Shown here: positions 1 through 9,011 of the stretch, one piece after another | Position numbering within the stretch: the first letter of the stretch is position 1 | Layout: every line of letters starts with the position of its first letter | Assembly: GCF_000765695.2 (NCBI RefSeq) | Contig: NZ_JRPB02000003.1 | Span: forward strand, 1-64,000 | DNA length: 64,000 bases | Source: Helicobacter sp. MIT 11-5569 | Lineage (GTDB): Bacteria > Campylobacterota > Campylobacteria > Campylobacterales > Helicobacteraceae | Direction of reading: 5' to 3' | Made by a program: the position numbers and the translations under genes | The notes under the pieces: generated by a model | What the model was told of the DNA's origin: nothing | The model's input: the letters and a program-made list of their open reading frames with translations, nothing else | Database searches by the model: none

Positions 1-297
1 GATAGAAACTTTGATTATGGAAAATTAGAATATGGGAATACCATTAACTTTGGGGCTGATATGTCTGTGATTTTAAGCCCTAAAATCTCTTTAGATGTTG
101 CATTAGAGCAAAGATACCAAACAAGCTCTAAATTTGAAGGTAGGAAAACTTCAAATTCTTATTCTATTCCTACATTTTCTCTAGGTGCAACTTATAGTTT
201 AAACTCTAATACTGCACTTTCTGTTTCTGGAACTGCTGGTGGAAGCTCATCTGCTCCTGATAGTGTTTTTACAGTAAGTTTGTGGAAGAAGTTTTAA
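1..297 (+). CDS. C-terminal end of an outer-membrane beta-barrel-like protein (5' truncated)
   Basis: The frame is open from the first base and ends with TAA, so the gene begins outside the window and only about 98 residues are visible. The visible part shows alternating polar/hydrophobic stretches (for example SLDVALEQRYQ and FSLGATYSL) and ends in ...VSLWKKF. A C-terminal aromatic residue after a beta strand is the usual BAM recognition signal of outer-membrane barrels, so an outer-membrane location is inferred. No specific family is recognised. The stop codon overlaps the start of the next gene (TAATG), suggesting coupled translation. Confidence 0.6.
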   Translation, partial: DRNFDYGKLEYGNTINFGADMSVILSPKISLDVALEQRYQTSSKFEGRKTSNSYSIPTFSLGATYSLNSNTALSVSGTAGGSSSAPDSVFTVSLWKKF

Positions 298-1517
298 TGG
301 AAATAAAAAGCAATATTAAGGTATCGCAGTTAAGTCCAAGAGAGATAAATTCCGCTTATCACACAATCAATTCTCCTAAAAACTCTTTTGATACTTTATT
401 ATCAGCACAAACAGAAAAACTAGAAATGAGCAATTTTTCAAATCCTAATGCTTTAGCAAGTATCGCCACTTCTAAAATGTATGATTTTCAAACATTGCTA
501 ACACCCAACACAAGCAAAACAACATTTTTAGGATATAGCGTAGATGAAAATGGCTTTATGGGAGAGGACTTTAACAAAGCTGCTAATTTACCCAGTGATT
601 TTAAAATCCATAAAGAAACCTTAGAAAAAATGCACAAAACCTATGTAATGCCAAATACAATGCCTATGCCAAGCGAAGAGAGCAGAAAATTTATATTGAA
701 AAATGGCGTCTATTATGCAGATGTTATGCCACTTGCAAATGGGCAAAGCCATTTTAATAAGCTTGATATTGCAAGTGTTTTTAAATGGGCTTATGAGCAA
801 TTAGAGCCTTTGGCTAAGGATTTCACAAAAGATTCATACGCCATAAAAGAATTAAACACATATTTTCCAGCAGGAATTGCTTATGATAGTCATAACAACG
901 CAAAAGGCGAAGTGCATTTAAAAAAAGTCTATAACAATCAAGAAGAATTAGAATCTGCCTTAAAACAAAATCAATCTTTATCAGCATTTGCGCTAGATAA
1001 TGGAGCTAAAAGCTTATTTTGCTCCCTTGATACAAGCAGCCCTATAAGTCAAAATGATTTTTATATGTGCGATAAAACTTATGGAATCGCAAAATATATT
1101 AATGATGATGAAATTTCAAAAGAAGGATTATTAGTCGCTTTTATGGCGCAACAAGGAGCAGTTTTCAAAGCACAATCCCCTGAAACGATAAAAAGCGAAT
1201 ACCAAAAGAGCTGGGAAAAGTTTGAACAATTCTATTATGGCGGAGATAGTATAAAAAACTACAATTCCATAAAAGAAAATATCTTAAGTATTGATGATTT
1301 TATGCAATCTAGCCTTGAATGCAATATGTGGCTTTATTACTATTTTTCAAAAGGCAACAAAGAGCCGCATTTGCTGCCTGAAACAATCAATTCTCAAGGA
1401 TATTTAGATTGGAGATTCCAAACTCCAAAACAAGAACAATACCACCAAGCATTAAATGATAAAACTTTTATGGAATATATCAACAAAACACTTAAAGCTA
1501 TTGTGCAATTAAAATAA
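297..1517 (+). CDS. Hypothetical protein, about 406 aa
   Basis: An ATG at 297 overlaps the previous stop (TAATG); a GTG at 282 would add five residues but is less likely. The protein has no signal peptide or membrane segment and is mostly soluble and polar, with few cysteines. A central motif, FLGYSVDENGFMGEDFN followed by KAANLPSDFKIH, resembles from memory a conserved block in uncharacterised Campylobacter and Helicobacter proteins, but I cannot confirm a family. Coupling to an outer-membrane-like gene is the only functional hint. No function is assigned. Confidence 0.65.
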   Translation: MEIKSNIKVSQLSPREINSAYHTINSPKNSFDTLLSAQTEKLEMSNFSNPNALASIATSKMYDFQTLLTPNTSKTTFLGYSVDENGFMGEDFNKAANLPSDFKIHKETLEKMHKTYVMPNTMPMPSEESRKFILKNGVYYADVMPLANGQSHFNKLDIASVFKWAYEQLEPLAKDFTKDSYAIKELNTYFPAGIAYDSHNNAKGEVHLKKVYNNQEELESALKQNQSLSAFALDNGAKSLFCSLDTSSPISQNDFYMCDKTYGIAKYINDDEISKEGLLVAFMAQQGAVFKAQSPETIKSEYQKSWEKFEQFYYGGDSIKNYNSIKENILSIDDFMQSSLECNMWLYYYFSKGNKEPHLLPETINSQGYLDWRFQTPKQEQYHQALNDKTFMEYINKTLKAIVQLK

Positions 1518-1644
1518 TAAAGTAGCAAGAGGACCTTACGCCACACCTAATTACCCGCAAAAATTAACTTTATATTAGCTATTAGGACATAGAAGAAAGA
1601 GTGAAGAATTTTGAAAATGCTAGAAGAGCAGATTTCTATCATCA

Positions 1645-1674
1645 AAGAACCTTATGCAATCCAAAGAGGTTCTT
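1645..1674. repeat. Small inverted repeat in a 188-bp intergenic region
   Basis: AAGAACCT at 1645-1652 and AGGTTCTT at 1667-1674 form an 8-bp perfect stem with a 14-base loop. No T-run follows on either strand, so it is not a standard terminator. The spacer 1518-1705 holds no convincing gene; a 28-codon open stretch after GTG in frame around 1600 may be decayed coding DNA. Confidence 0.3.
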
Positions 1675-1705
1675 ATATGGGAGAGACTGAAAGCGAGGCA
1701 CATTT

Positions 1706-2545
1706 TCACTTAGGGTTTTTAGAAGCAAAGGCTGCATTTTGGAGTAGGGTAAGCTCTTCTTTTGTGAAGCCAGCTTGAAGTCTAGCTTGTGTGTTAAGCC
1801 GCGCATTTGCTTTAGGAAAAGAAAAATTATAATGTTTTAGAATCTCTACATAAGTTCTAGGGCGCGCATTTTGTGGAATCTTTTCTCTATCGCATATAGC
1901 ATTAAACCAAATATTTCCTTTAGTAACATGGCTAATTTCGTCATTTAAAATCATTTCTAAAACACTTAAAAGCTCATCTTTGATTCTGTGTGTGCTATTG
2001 CTGACTTTAGCGCATAAAAAAGGATTCACATCTAAACCAACAGCTTCCATTCCGCGAGGAATTAGCGCGATTCTATCTAGTAGAGTATTGCAATTGCGCA
2101 TAGAATCAAAAAGTAAAGTATGCACGCCAAAATCTCCATATTTAAAGCCAATGCTATGTAAAAGGTTTTCTAAGGCTAAAAAATGTTTCACTTCTTCTTG
2201 CGCGACTTCTAACCAATCATAATAATAGTGTTTTGGCAGCCCTCTAAAGCGATACGCGCAATCTAAGGCTAAATCAATGGCGGAAAATTCAATATGAGCA
2301 ATAGAATGCAGTAAATGGGCTGCATTCAAATCTGTTTTTAGATATTTACCTTGAGGGACTTTTTTAGGAGGGACGATTTGGCAAAAGTGTGCAAATGTCG
2401 GAGTTCCCAAAGGTAGAATCGTAGAATTTTCTAGGGTGAAATGTTGGAAATTCTTCCAAATTTCTTGCACTCTTTGGCATTTCTCTTGCGCACTTTTTGC
2501 ATTTAGTGCAGAGAATATTGCTTCAAATAATGCTTTAGATTCCAT
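1706..2545 (-). CDS. DUF455 family ferritin-like protein
   Basis: About 279 aa. The start is placed at 2545 because AAAAGGGA lies just upstream and the family begins near MESKALFEAIF; an upstream in-frame start would add 23 poorly fitting residues. The pattern of helices with carboxylate and histidine ligands (IAHIEFSAIDLALD, EVAQEEVKHF, NDEISHVTKGN) matches the DUF455 ferritin-like, di-iron-type four-helix fold. The substrate is unknown; relatives are loosely compared with MiaE-type oxygenases. It is transcribed divergently from the por operon. Confidence 0.8.
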   Translation of the reverse strand: MESKALFEAIFSALNAKSAQEKCQRVQEIWKNFQHFTLENSTILPLGTPTFAHFCQIVPPKKVPQGKYLKTDLNAAHLLHSIAHIEFSAIDLALDCAYRFRGLPKHYYYDWLEVAQEEVKHFLALENLLHSIGFKYGDFGVHTLLFDSMRNCNTLLDRIALIPRGMEAVGLDVNPFLCAKVSNSTHRIKDELLSVLEMILNDEISHVTKGNIWFNAICDREKIPQNARPRTYVEILKHYNFSFPKANARLNTQARLQAGFTKEELTLLQNAAFASKNPK

Positions 2546-2701
2546 ATTATCCCTTTTGTATTGTATGTGGTATTGTAGTTTAATCTGTGTTAAAAAGCAA
2601 AAACTATTATGCAATTATGTTACTAAAAGAAACATAATGTTGATTATTGCAAAGAAATGAAAATGTATGTTAAAGTGGAATCGTAGGAAATTTTTGGGTT
2701 A

Positions 2702-2757
2702 TTTTTACACAATTTTATTAGGATTTGTAAAAAATCCTGATTGAATTTGTGTAAAAA
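2702..2757. promoter_or_regulatory. Nested dyad upstream of the por operon
   Basis: TTTTTACACAA (2702-2712) and TTGTGTAAAAA (2747-2757) are perfect inverted 11-mers. They enclose a second inverted pair, GGATTT (2721-2726) and AAATCC (2732-2737). The dyad lies about 60 bases before porG in the 273-bp divergent spacer. It could be a paired operator or an RNA structure in the leader. The right arm recurs, inside a shared 16-mer, upstream of the TetR-type gene near 46.6 kb. Confidence 0.4.
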
Positions 2758-2818
2758 AGAGATTTTTTAGAAGGGATTCTTTAGAATTTTAGAGTAATAA
2801 ATCAATTTAGGAGGCAGT

Positions 2819-3379
2819 ATGCTTGAGATTAGATGGCATAGCCGCGCAGGGCAAGGCGCAGTAACCGGTGCAAAAGGTTTAGCAGATGTGATTGCAGGCA
2901 CAGGCAAAGAAGTGCAAGCGTTTGCATTTTATGGTTCAGCAAAAAGAGGTGCGGCAATGACTGCATATAATAGAATTGATGATAATCCTATTTTAAACCA
3001 CGAAAAGTTTATGAATCCGGATTATATTTTAGTGATTGACCCGGGTTTGGTTTATATTACAGATATTTGCGCAAACGCAAAAGAAACAACAAAATATATC
3101 ATTACAACGCATTTAAGCAAAGAAGAGTTTTTGGCAAGTAAGCCTGAACTTAAAGATAAAGAAGTTTATATTTTAGATTGTATTGGACTTTCTTTAGAAG
3201 CATTTGGAAAATCGATTCCTAATGCACCAATGCTTGGGGCGTTTTTGAAAATTTCTGGTGCGCTTGAATTAGACTTTTTCTTGGAATCTTTTAAGAAAGT
3301 GCTGGGCAAAAAACTTCCACAAAAAGTTATTGATGCAAATATGGAAGTTATCAAAAAAGCTTATAATGCAGTAAAATAA
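2819..3379 (+). CDS. porG: Pyruvate:flavodoxin oxidoreductase, gamma subunit
   Basis: 186 aa, preceded by a strong AGGAGG site. The N-terminal MLEIRWHSRAGQGA and the following glycine-rich region, then GSAKRGAAMTAYNR, are typical of the gamma (POR_N gamma) domain of 2-oxoacid oxidoreductases. With PorD, PorA and PorB it forms the four-subunit enzyme that oxidatively decarboxylates pyruvate to acetyl-CoA and passes electrons to flavodoxin or ferredoxin in the cytoplasm. It is the first gene of porGDAB; the 7-base gap to porD fits an operon. Confidence 0.95.
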   Translation: MLEIRWHSRAGQGAVTGAKGLADVIAGTGKEVQAFAFYGSAKRGAAMTAYNRIDDNPILNHEKFMNPDYILVIDPGLVYITDICANAKETTKYIITTHLSKEEFLASKPELKDKEVYILDCIGLSLEAFGKSIPNAPMLGAFLKISGALELDFFLESFKKVLGKKLPQKVIDANMEVIKKAYNAVK

Positions 3380-3389
3380 AGGAGCTATG

Positions 3390-3788
3390 ATGGAATATAA
3401 AGGTTGGAATGAGTTTGAAGCAGGGTCTGTGCTATTTCCTTTTGATAAAAGCGGAAATGCAATGGTGGAACAGCACGCAGATTCTAGGCAATACCGCGAA
3501 GATAGCTCTTATACAGCAAGCGTTGCGCATTGGCGTGTAGAAAAGCCTGTGTATAATACAGAGCATTGCATTAATTGTTATTTTTGTTGGGTATATTGTC
3601 CAGATTCTTCGATTCTTGTTAGAGATGAGAAGATGAGCGGTGTGGATTATGTGCATTGTAAAGGCTGTGGTGTGTGCGTAGATGTCTGTCCAACAAACCC
3701 AAAATCTTTGCTAATGTTTAATGATTATGAAACAAATGAAGCGGCTCTTGCAAAATGGCCTGCAAAAGAAAGTAAGAAAAAGGATTAG
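3390..3788 (+). CDS. porD: Pyruvate:flavodoxin oxidoreductase, delta (ferredoxin-like) subunit
   Basis: 132 aa with two [4Fe-4S] signatures: CINCYFCWVYCP and CKGCGVCVDVCP. These clusters relay electrons from the TPP/PorB site to the external acceptor. Two ATGs stand in tandem at 3387 and 3390; the second is chosen because it is better spaced from the AAAGGAG site. An N-terminal extension of about 55 residues before the clusters is usual for the Helicobacter subunit. Two bases separate the stop from porA. Confidence 0.95.
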   Translation: MEYKGWNEFEAGSVLFPFDKSGNAMVEQHADSRQYREDSSYTASVAHWRVEKPVYNTEHCINCYFCWVYCPDSSILVRDEKMSGVDYVHCKGCGVCVDVCPTNPKSLLMFNDYETNEAALAKWPAKESKKKD

Positions 3789-3790
3789 CA

Positions 3791-5008
3791 ATGGCAGAAG
3801 TTTATGAATTACAAGAAGTAGAAGTTTGGGATGGGAATATGGCGGCAAGCCACGCAATGCGTCAAGCACAAATTGATGTTGTTTCTGCTTATCCTATCAC
3901 ACCATCAACGCCGATTGTGCAAAATTATGCAACTTTTCTTTCTAATGGCTATATTGATGGAGAATTTGTAATGGTGGAATCCGAACACGCAGCAATGAGT
4001 GGCTGTGTGGGTGCAGCAGCAGCTGGTGGGCGCGTAGCGACTGCGACAAGCTCACAAGGATTCGCTTTAATGGTCGAAGTGCTTTATCAAGCTTCTGGTA
4101 TGCGTTTGCCGATTGTTTTGAATGTCGTTAATCGCGCACTTGCAAGTCCATTAAATGTAAATGGAGACCATTCTGATATGTATTTAGGACGTGATGCAGG
4201 TTGGATAAATCTCTGCACCTATAATCCACAAGAAGCATATGATTTTAACTTAATGGCATTTAAAATTGCAGAAGATTATGATGTAAGATTGCCTGTAATG
4301 GTGCATCAAGATGGATTTATTTGTTCCCATACAGCACAAAGCGTGCGCCCATTAAGCGATGCAGAAGCCTATAAATTTATTGGGGATTATAAGCCAAAAA
4401 ATGCAATGCTAGACTTTGAGCGTCCTGCAACTTATGGTTCGCAAACTGAAGAAGATTGGCATTTTGAGCATAAAGCGCAGTTGCATAATGCAATTATGTG
4501 TTCTATGCCTGTGATTGAAAGAACTTTCAAAGAGTTTGAGAAATTAACTGGGCGCAAGTATAATGTTGTTGAAAAATACGATATGGAAGATGCAGAAGTA
4601 GCGATTGTCGCACTTGGGACAACTGTGGAATCTGCACGCGTTGCTGTTAAAGAAGCAAGAAAAAATGGAATCAAAGCAGGCGTTATGAGTATTCGCGTAT
4701 TGCGTCCTTTCCCTTATAAAGAGTTTTGTGAAGCATTAAAAGGTGTGAAAGCTGTTGCATTCTTAGATAGAAGTTTGCCAGCTGGTGCAATGGGAATGCT
4801 CTTCAATGAAGGTGTTGCAGCTCTTTATGGCGGCTCTAATAAGCCCGTTGCTAGCAATTATATTTATGGGCTTGGTGGAAGAGATTTGACACAAAATCAT
4901 TTACAAGGGATTCTTAAAGAATTGCAAGAGAATGCAAAAGCAGGAAAACTAACACACCCAGCACAACAATTTATTGGACTTAGAGGTCCAAAACTCGGAT
5001 TTAATTAA
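3791..5008 (+). CDS. porA: Pyruvate:flavodoxin oxidoreductase, alpha subunit
   Basis: 405 aa, the normal size for a separate alpha subunit. SAYPITPSTPIVQ near residue 35 is the conserved pyrimidine-binding/PITPST motif. VMVESEHAAMSGCVGAAAAG and TSSQGFALMVEVL are also family hallmarks, and the C-terminal domain resembles transketolase domain II (IRVLRPFPYKEF). With PorB it forms the active site that uses TPP and coenzyme A. Third gene of the operon, with tight spacing on both sides. Confidence 0.96.
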   Translation: MAEVYELQEVEVWDGNMAASHAMRQAQIDVVSAYPITPSTPIVQNYATFLSNGYIDGEFVMVESEHAAMSGCVGAAAAGGRVATATSSQGFALMVEVLYQASGMRLPIVLNVVNRALASPLNVNGDHSDMYLGRDAGWINLCTYNPQEAYDFNLMAFKIAEDYDVRLPVMVHQDGFICSHTAQSVRPLSDAEAYKFIGDYKPKNAMLDFERPATYGSQTEEDWHFEHKAQLHNAIMCSMPVIERTFKEFEKLTGRKYNVVEKYDMEDAEVAIVALGTTVESARVAVKEARKNGIKAGVMSIRVLRPFPYKEFCEALKGVKAVAFLDRSLPAGAMGMLFNEGVAALYGGSNKPVASNYIYGLGGRDLTQNHLQGILKELQENAKAGKLTHPAQQFIGLRGPKLGFN

Positions 5009-5018
5009 GGAGTGCTAA

Positions 5019-5963
5019 ATGAGTGAAATTAAAAATTTAAAACAATATTCAAGAGCAAGTGAGCGTTTTGAGGGAGCACACCTTTTATGTCCGGGTTGTG
5101 CGCATGGTATGATTGTGCGTGAGGTATTAAACGCGACTGATCATCCTTTGTTGGTAGCGACTTCCACAGGTTGTTTAGAGGTTAGCACCGCAGTATATCC
5201 TTACACTTCTTGGGATGTGCCTTGGATTCATATTGGGTTTGAAAATAGTTCAACTGCAATTGCAGGTGCAGAAGCAATGTATAAAGCATTGAAGCGCAAA
5301 AATAGACTCTATAGCGAAAAAGAGCCAAAATTTGTAGCATTTGGTGGAGACGGCTCTACTTATGATATTGGATTCCAATTCATTAGTGGTTGTTTTGAGC
5401 GCGGACATGATTTTACTTATGTGTGCTTAGATAATGAGGTGTATGCAAATACAGGTGGGCAAAGAAGTGGTTCTACTCCTTTGGGTGCTTCTACGACAAC
5501 AACTCCAGCTGGGCGTGTAAGCTATGGTAAAAAAGATAGAAAGAAAGATTTATTGTTTATTATGGCAGCTCATGGTGCGCCTTATGTAGCGCAAGTTGCT
5601 CCTAATAAATGGAAAGATATGAGCAAAAAAATCAAAACTGCGATTGAAACAGAAGGTCCTACATTTATTAATGCTATGAGTGCTTGCACCACAGAGTGGA
5701 GATTCCCAGCAAATCAAACCGTGGAAATGAGCGATTTAGCAGTGGATTCTTTAGTATTCCCACTTTTTGAAATTATCAATGGTAGAGAGCTAAGAATCAC
5801 TTATCGCCCTAAAAATGTAGTTCCTGTAAGAGATTATTTAGGAGCTCAAGCTAGATTTAAGCATTTATTTAAGCCAGAAAATGAGTATTTAATTGCTGAA
5901 TGGCAAAAACGCGTTGATGAATATTGGGAATATTTACAAAGACGCGAAGAAGCTAAGGTTTAA
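5019..5963 (+). CDS. porB: Pyruvate:flavodoxin oxidoreductase, beta subunit (TPP-binding)
   Basis: 314 aa. The TPP/Mg-binding motif is visible as GGDGSTYDIG followed about 35 residues later by DNEVYANTGGQRSGSTP. Cysteines in LLCPGCAHGM and STGCLEV, plus MSACTTEW, are the usual cluster ligands of the beta subunit. It completes the enzyme and ends the operon: a hairpin terminator follows 25 bases after the stop. The preceding GGAG site is well spaced from the ATG. Confidence 0.96.
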   Translation: MSEIKNLKQYSRASERFEGAHLLCPGCAHGMIVREVLNATDHPLLVATSTGCLEVSTAVYPYTSWDVPWIHIGFENSSTAIAGAEAMYKALKRKNRLYSEKEPKFVAFGGDGSTYDIGFQFISGCFERGHDFTYVCLDNEVYANTGGQRSGSTPLGASTTTTPAGRVSYGKKDRKKDLLFIMAAHGAPYVAQVAPNKWKDMSKKIKTAIETEGPTFINAMSACTTEWRFPANQTVEMSDLAVDSLVFPLFEIINGRELRITYRPKNVVPVRDYLGAQARFKHLFKPENEYLIAEWQKRVDEYWEYLQRREEAKV

Positions 5964-5987
5964 GATAAAAATAAATTGAAAATAAAT

Positions 5988-6018
5988 CCTAAAGTTTTAG
6001 TAGCTTTAGGGTTTTATA
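5988..6018 (+). terminator. Rho-independent terminator after porB
   Basis: CCTAAAG (5988-5994) pairs with CTTTAGG (6004-6010) around a 9-base loop, and GTTTTATATTT follows. It sits just beyond the porB stop and should end the por transcript. Confidence 0.7.
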
Positions 6019-6160
6019 TTTAGTTTGGTTAGTTTTGGATATTTTTAAAGCTAGTGCCAAAATTGCTTAAAGAATTGTTAAAAAGTTTTATTTGCGTAAT
6101 GACTTATTTTTAATGCAATAGTCGAATTTTTTGTGTTGCGCAAAAGCACACTAAAGGTAT

Positions 6161-7381
6161 TTATGCCTCTAGCTGAAAACTTCTTGTTTTGTTGAGTTGA
6201 TTTATTGTATAAAGATTGTAAAGACTTTCTACGATTTGTTCTTGTTTTTGTCCTGCAATATGCACAACAAAGCCTAGAAATTTACCATTTTCACTCATAA
6301 GTCTGCGAATCATCTCTGCGCCAATATCTTGCAAACTTACAATATCATCGCCTTGTTTGATTCCATATTCACTAAAGTCTATTTTCTTAAGTTCATCATC
6401 ACTCATATTTTTTGTACTTAAATCCTCATTTGCTCTAACACCTTTTTTGGTTATTAGCAATTCTCCTGTATCATTATAAAGCCCATCAATAAGAATCTCA
6501 CGCCCAGAATCAAAACGAAGCAGAATCTTGCCATTATTTTCTAGTCGCATAGAAGTAACTGCGTCTGTATCTTTCATTGCTGCAATAGCTTCTTTAGCTA
6601 CTTTTGGGTCATCTAATGCGCCTTTGATTCTCTCTAGTCTCTCTTCGCTAAACTCAATGCCTGTAATATCATAAAACTGCTGCTTGATAGCACGCATTGC
6701 ACCAGATTCCGCTAGTGTGTCAATCTTGCTCTTTAGCTCCTCATCTACATATTCATTTTCTAGCAATTCTTGCTTGTTTTCATCAAAGTTTGCTTTGTAG
6801 TGGTAATAGTTATCATAAAGAAAGTCAAAAGATTCTTTGTATCTCTCATCATAGCTTGAGCGTGTGTTTGGGTGGAGGCGATTCCATTTTTCCTCAAACT
6901 CGCGGATATTTCCTTCATAAAAGGACGAAGGTCGTGAACCATTATCTAGTCTATCTACGATGTTAAACTCCTCTAGCACTTCCACACCTGCTAGATTTGT
7001 CTTTTTGTAAGCGAAGTTGGTGATAAAATCCCCACTTGCAAAGAGTGCTTCATTGACTTCTTTATCCTTAAAGTTTATCCAGCCCTCTTTGTCTGCGTAG
7101 GCTTCAAACATTGCATAAATATCTTTTTGGTCTATTTTTTTGTAATGTTGCTCAGGTGGAAACAAACTCATCTCGCTACCCCTAAAAGCGCGAATATCTG
7201 TGTAAGGGTCTAGTTTCATTTCCTCTGGAATCTTTTGGAAATGAAAGTTTGCGCGGTATTGTTTAATCTCTGATAAAGTTAGTCCATTATAAGCCAAAGT
7301 GTTATCATAGCCTTTGATGAAATCATACAAATCTATTCCGCTTATCACATCACTAAGTTTTGCGATTCTAACCTCCGCCAT
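6161..7381 (-). CDS. Downstream part of a probably frameshifted EF-hand-containing protein
   Basis: About 406 codons from an ATG at 7381. That ATG overlaps the end of the preceding frame (7368) by 14 bases, and its GGAG abuts the ATG directly, too close for good initiation. The sequence begins EVRIAKLSDVISGIDLYDF, which reads as a natural continuation of the upstream protein after one extra base is removed. The rest is acidic, helical and soluble, with no recognised enzyme motif. A translationally coupled separate gene is possible, but one about 590-aa protein with a frameshift near 7370-7385 seems more likely. Function unknown. Confidence 0.55.
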   Translation of the reverse strand: MAEVRIAKLSDVISGIDLYDFIKGYDNTLAYNGLTLSEIKQYRANFHFQKIPEEMKLDPYTDIRAFRGSEMSLFPPEQHYKKIDQKDIYAMFEAYADKEGWINFKDKEVNEALFASGDFITNFAYKKTNLAGVEVLEEFNIVDRLDNGSRPSSFYEGNIREFEEKWNRLHPNTRSSYDERYKESFDFLYDNYYHYKANFDENKQELLENEYVDEELKSKIDTLAESGAMRAIKQQFYDITGIEFSEERLERIKGALDDPKVAKEAIAAMKDTDAVTSMRLENNGKILLRFDSGREILIDGLYNDTGELLITKKGVRANEDLSTKNMSDDELKKIDFSEYGIKQGDDIVSLQDIGAEMIRRLMSENGKFLGFVVHIAGQKQEQIVESLYNLYTINQLNKTRSFQLEA

Positions 7382-7919
7382 CTCCTTTATCCACACGGAT
7401 TTTAAGCTTAGAGAAAAGCTCATCTTCGTGGTTTAAAAACCCATCACCATTGCTATCAAAGTTAAAAAGATTCCCGAGTTTGCCCACTTCTCCAAGCCCT
7501 AAAGAATCATTATCATCAAGCATATCCAAAAAAATCTCCCCATCCCCAATAGCAGTTTTTAGTTTAGTTGATTCGCCTAATGCGTTGATTTGGATAGGAT
7601 TTTGATAAGGCATTCCATTGTTGCTTTGGGATTTAGCAAAGCGATATTGATTTTGTGTGCCATACAATACATTAAAAGTATATTGTCGCCCACTATTTGC
7701 AAACCACGCATTCTGCCCTTGAAGTGTTGTCAAATTACTTGTGCGCTGTGTGCCATAAGAGTTTGCTAAAGAATTTTTCAAAAAATTAGTTGCTACTTTG
7801 TTAGCACTCTCCCTTACATATGCTTCCCTATCAGTTATTTGTATTTTTCCATTTTCTGATTGCTTAATATATTTGCCACTAAATTGACTTCGATTAGAGA
7901 GTAAAGTTAAATCAGCCAT
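7368..7919 (-). CDS. Upstream part of a probably frameshifted protein with an EF-hand loop
   Basis: 183 codons, starting two bases after the stop of the preceding minus-strand gene (7922). Near residue 155 lies FDSNGDGFLNHEDELF, a canonical 12-residue EF-hand calcium loop (D-x-N-x-D-x-F-x-x-x-x-E). The frame then ends in DKGDGGG and stop, while the neighbouring frame continues with a plausible domain. The N terminus (MADLTLLSNRSQFSGKY) has no signal peptide. The gene and its downstream partner probably encode one cytoplasmic or unconventionally exported protein. Function unknown. Confidence 0.55.
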   Translation of the reverse strand: MADLTLLSNRSQFSGKYIKQSENGKIQITDREAYVRESANKVATNFLKNSLANSYGTQRTSNLTTLQGQNAWFANSGRQYTFNVLYGTQNQYRFAKSQSNNGMPYQNPIQINALGESTKLKTAIGDGEIFLDMLDDNDSLGLGEVGKLGNLFNFDSNGDGFLNHEDELFSKLKIRVDKGDGGG

Positions 7920-7921
7920 TT

Positions 7922-9011
7922 TTAAAGCCCTATGCTAGTGTTCCTAATATCTACAACATAAATTACCCCATTATCGTCAATATATACATCAAAATTATCA
8001 AGGCTTAAGTAAGATTCTTGTTCCATAATTGTTGCATTGATATTATCCACTAGCTCTGTATCTAACCCAAAGACATTTTGTATAGCTTGTTCCATAATTT
8101 TTGCCTTTGCATTATAATTATTCATCAATTCAAACATATAAATACCCGGTTGATAAAAAAATTCTCTAATTGGGACGCAAGTTTTTGTAGCACCCGTCAA
8201 TCCGGTAAAAATATTATTCAAATCCTTGCCGACTAAATCAGTCTCTCTTGTAAAGGTTTTGGATTTTTGCTCTTCATCAGTAGCAGTTTTCCAACCTATT
8301 GTATATAAATTTGCTTGTTGGAATGCTTGAATATATACCCACTCATTGAGCGGATAAGGTTTTGTAGTATAGACCCTATCTACTGAATAATCTGTTAAAG
8401 CTGAAGTGATTTGCAATGTGCCATCAGCATTAATCACAGCATGAAAATAGTCTGTCCTAATTGGTCCATTTCCACTATAATTACGAGAAAATATGATTGC
8501 ATTTGCGAAATCTTTATAAGAAGTTGCATAAATCCACATTCCTACACTATTTGTTGCCACTCTTGGACCGCCTGTATTATCGGCTTTAAAAGTTCCATTA
8601 TAGGCATTCTCTATCGCTTTCCATTCTTCCGTGCCAACCTTTGGCTCAACCCATTCCACAGGCGCATTTTCTGTCCCTTTTACATCAAAACAGAACGCTT
8701 GTTTATCTTTTTTGGCAGCAAGATAATACAAAACTTGCGAACCGCTAGAATCTGTAACCTCTACTAAAATGTCTGTATCTGGATTAAAAGTAAAATTATC
8801 TACAGGCAAAATTGTCCGCATTTGAATTTTATTTTTATCTGCAACAGCTTTTTTGCTATCTTTTACTTTTTGTAACATTTCTTGGAGCTTTTTACCCTCT
8901 AAAGTTTTACCAATTTTTGCATTTTTGGGTAGATTTACCTCACCTGCACCACACAAACCAAATTCAAAAACAGCGCACAAAAACGCTATAAAAAAAAGCC
9001 TTTCTAAGCAT
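7922..9011 (-). CDS. Secreted protein with a frame-breaking T8 tract in its signal peptide (OFF as sequenced)
   Basis: A textbook start lies at 9011 (ATG preceded by AAGGAGG), but that frame stops after about 15 codons. The long 352-codon frame starts only at a TTG (8980) with no RBS. Between them, 8990-8997 is a run of eight T on the coding strand. With seven T the two frames join and give MLRKAFFIAFLCAVFEFGL followed by CGAGEVNLPK, an excellent signal peptide. The mature part (about 345 aa) is beta-rich with no family I recognise. Either slipped-strand phase variation or a sequencing or decay error explains this. Confidence 0.65.
8990..8997 (-). repeat. Homopolymer T8 (A8 on the plus strand) in a signal-peptide coding region
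   Basis: Eight identical bases lie seven codons from the ATG at 9011. Changing the count by -1 (or +2) restores the downstream 352-codon frame. Mononucleotide tracts of this kind are known slippage sites in Helicobacter and Campylobacter contingency genes, although G/C tracts are commoner. Confidence 0.6.

Noticed and set aside
1600-1690. Short coding-like remnants (NFENARRADFYHQ) after the unknown gene
   Set aside because: Only about 30 codons between stops, with no match I recognise; not enough to call a pseudogene.
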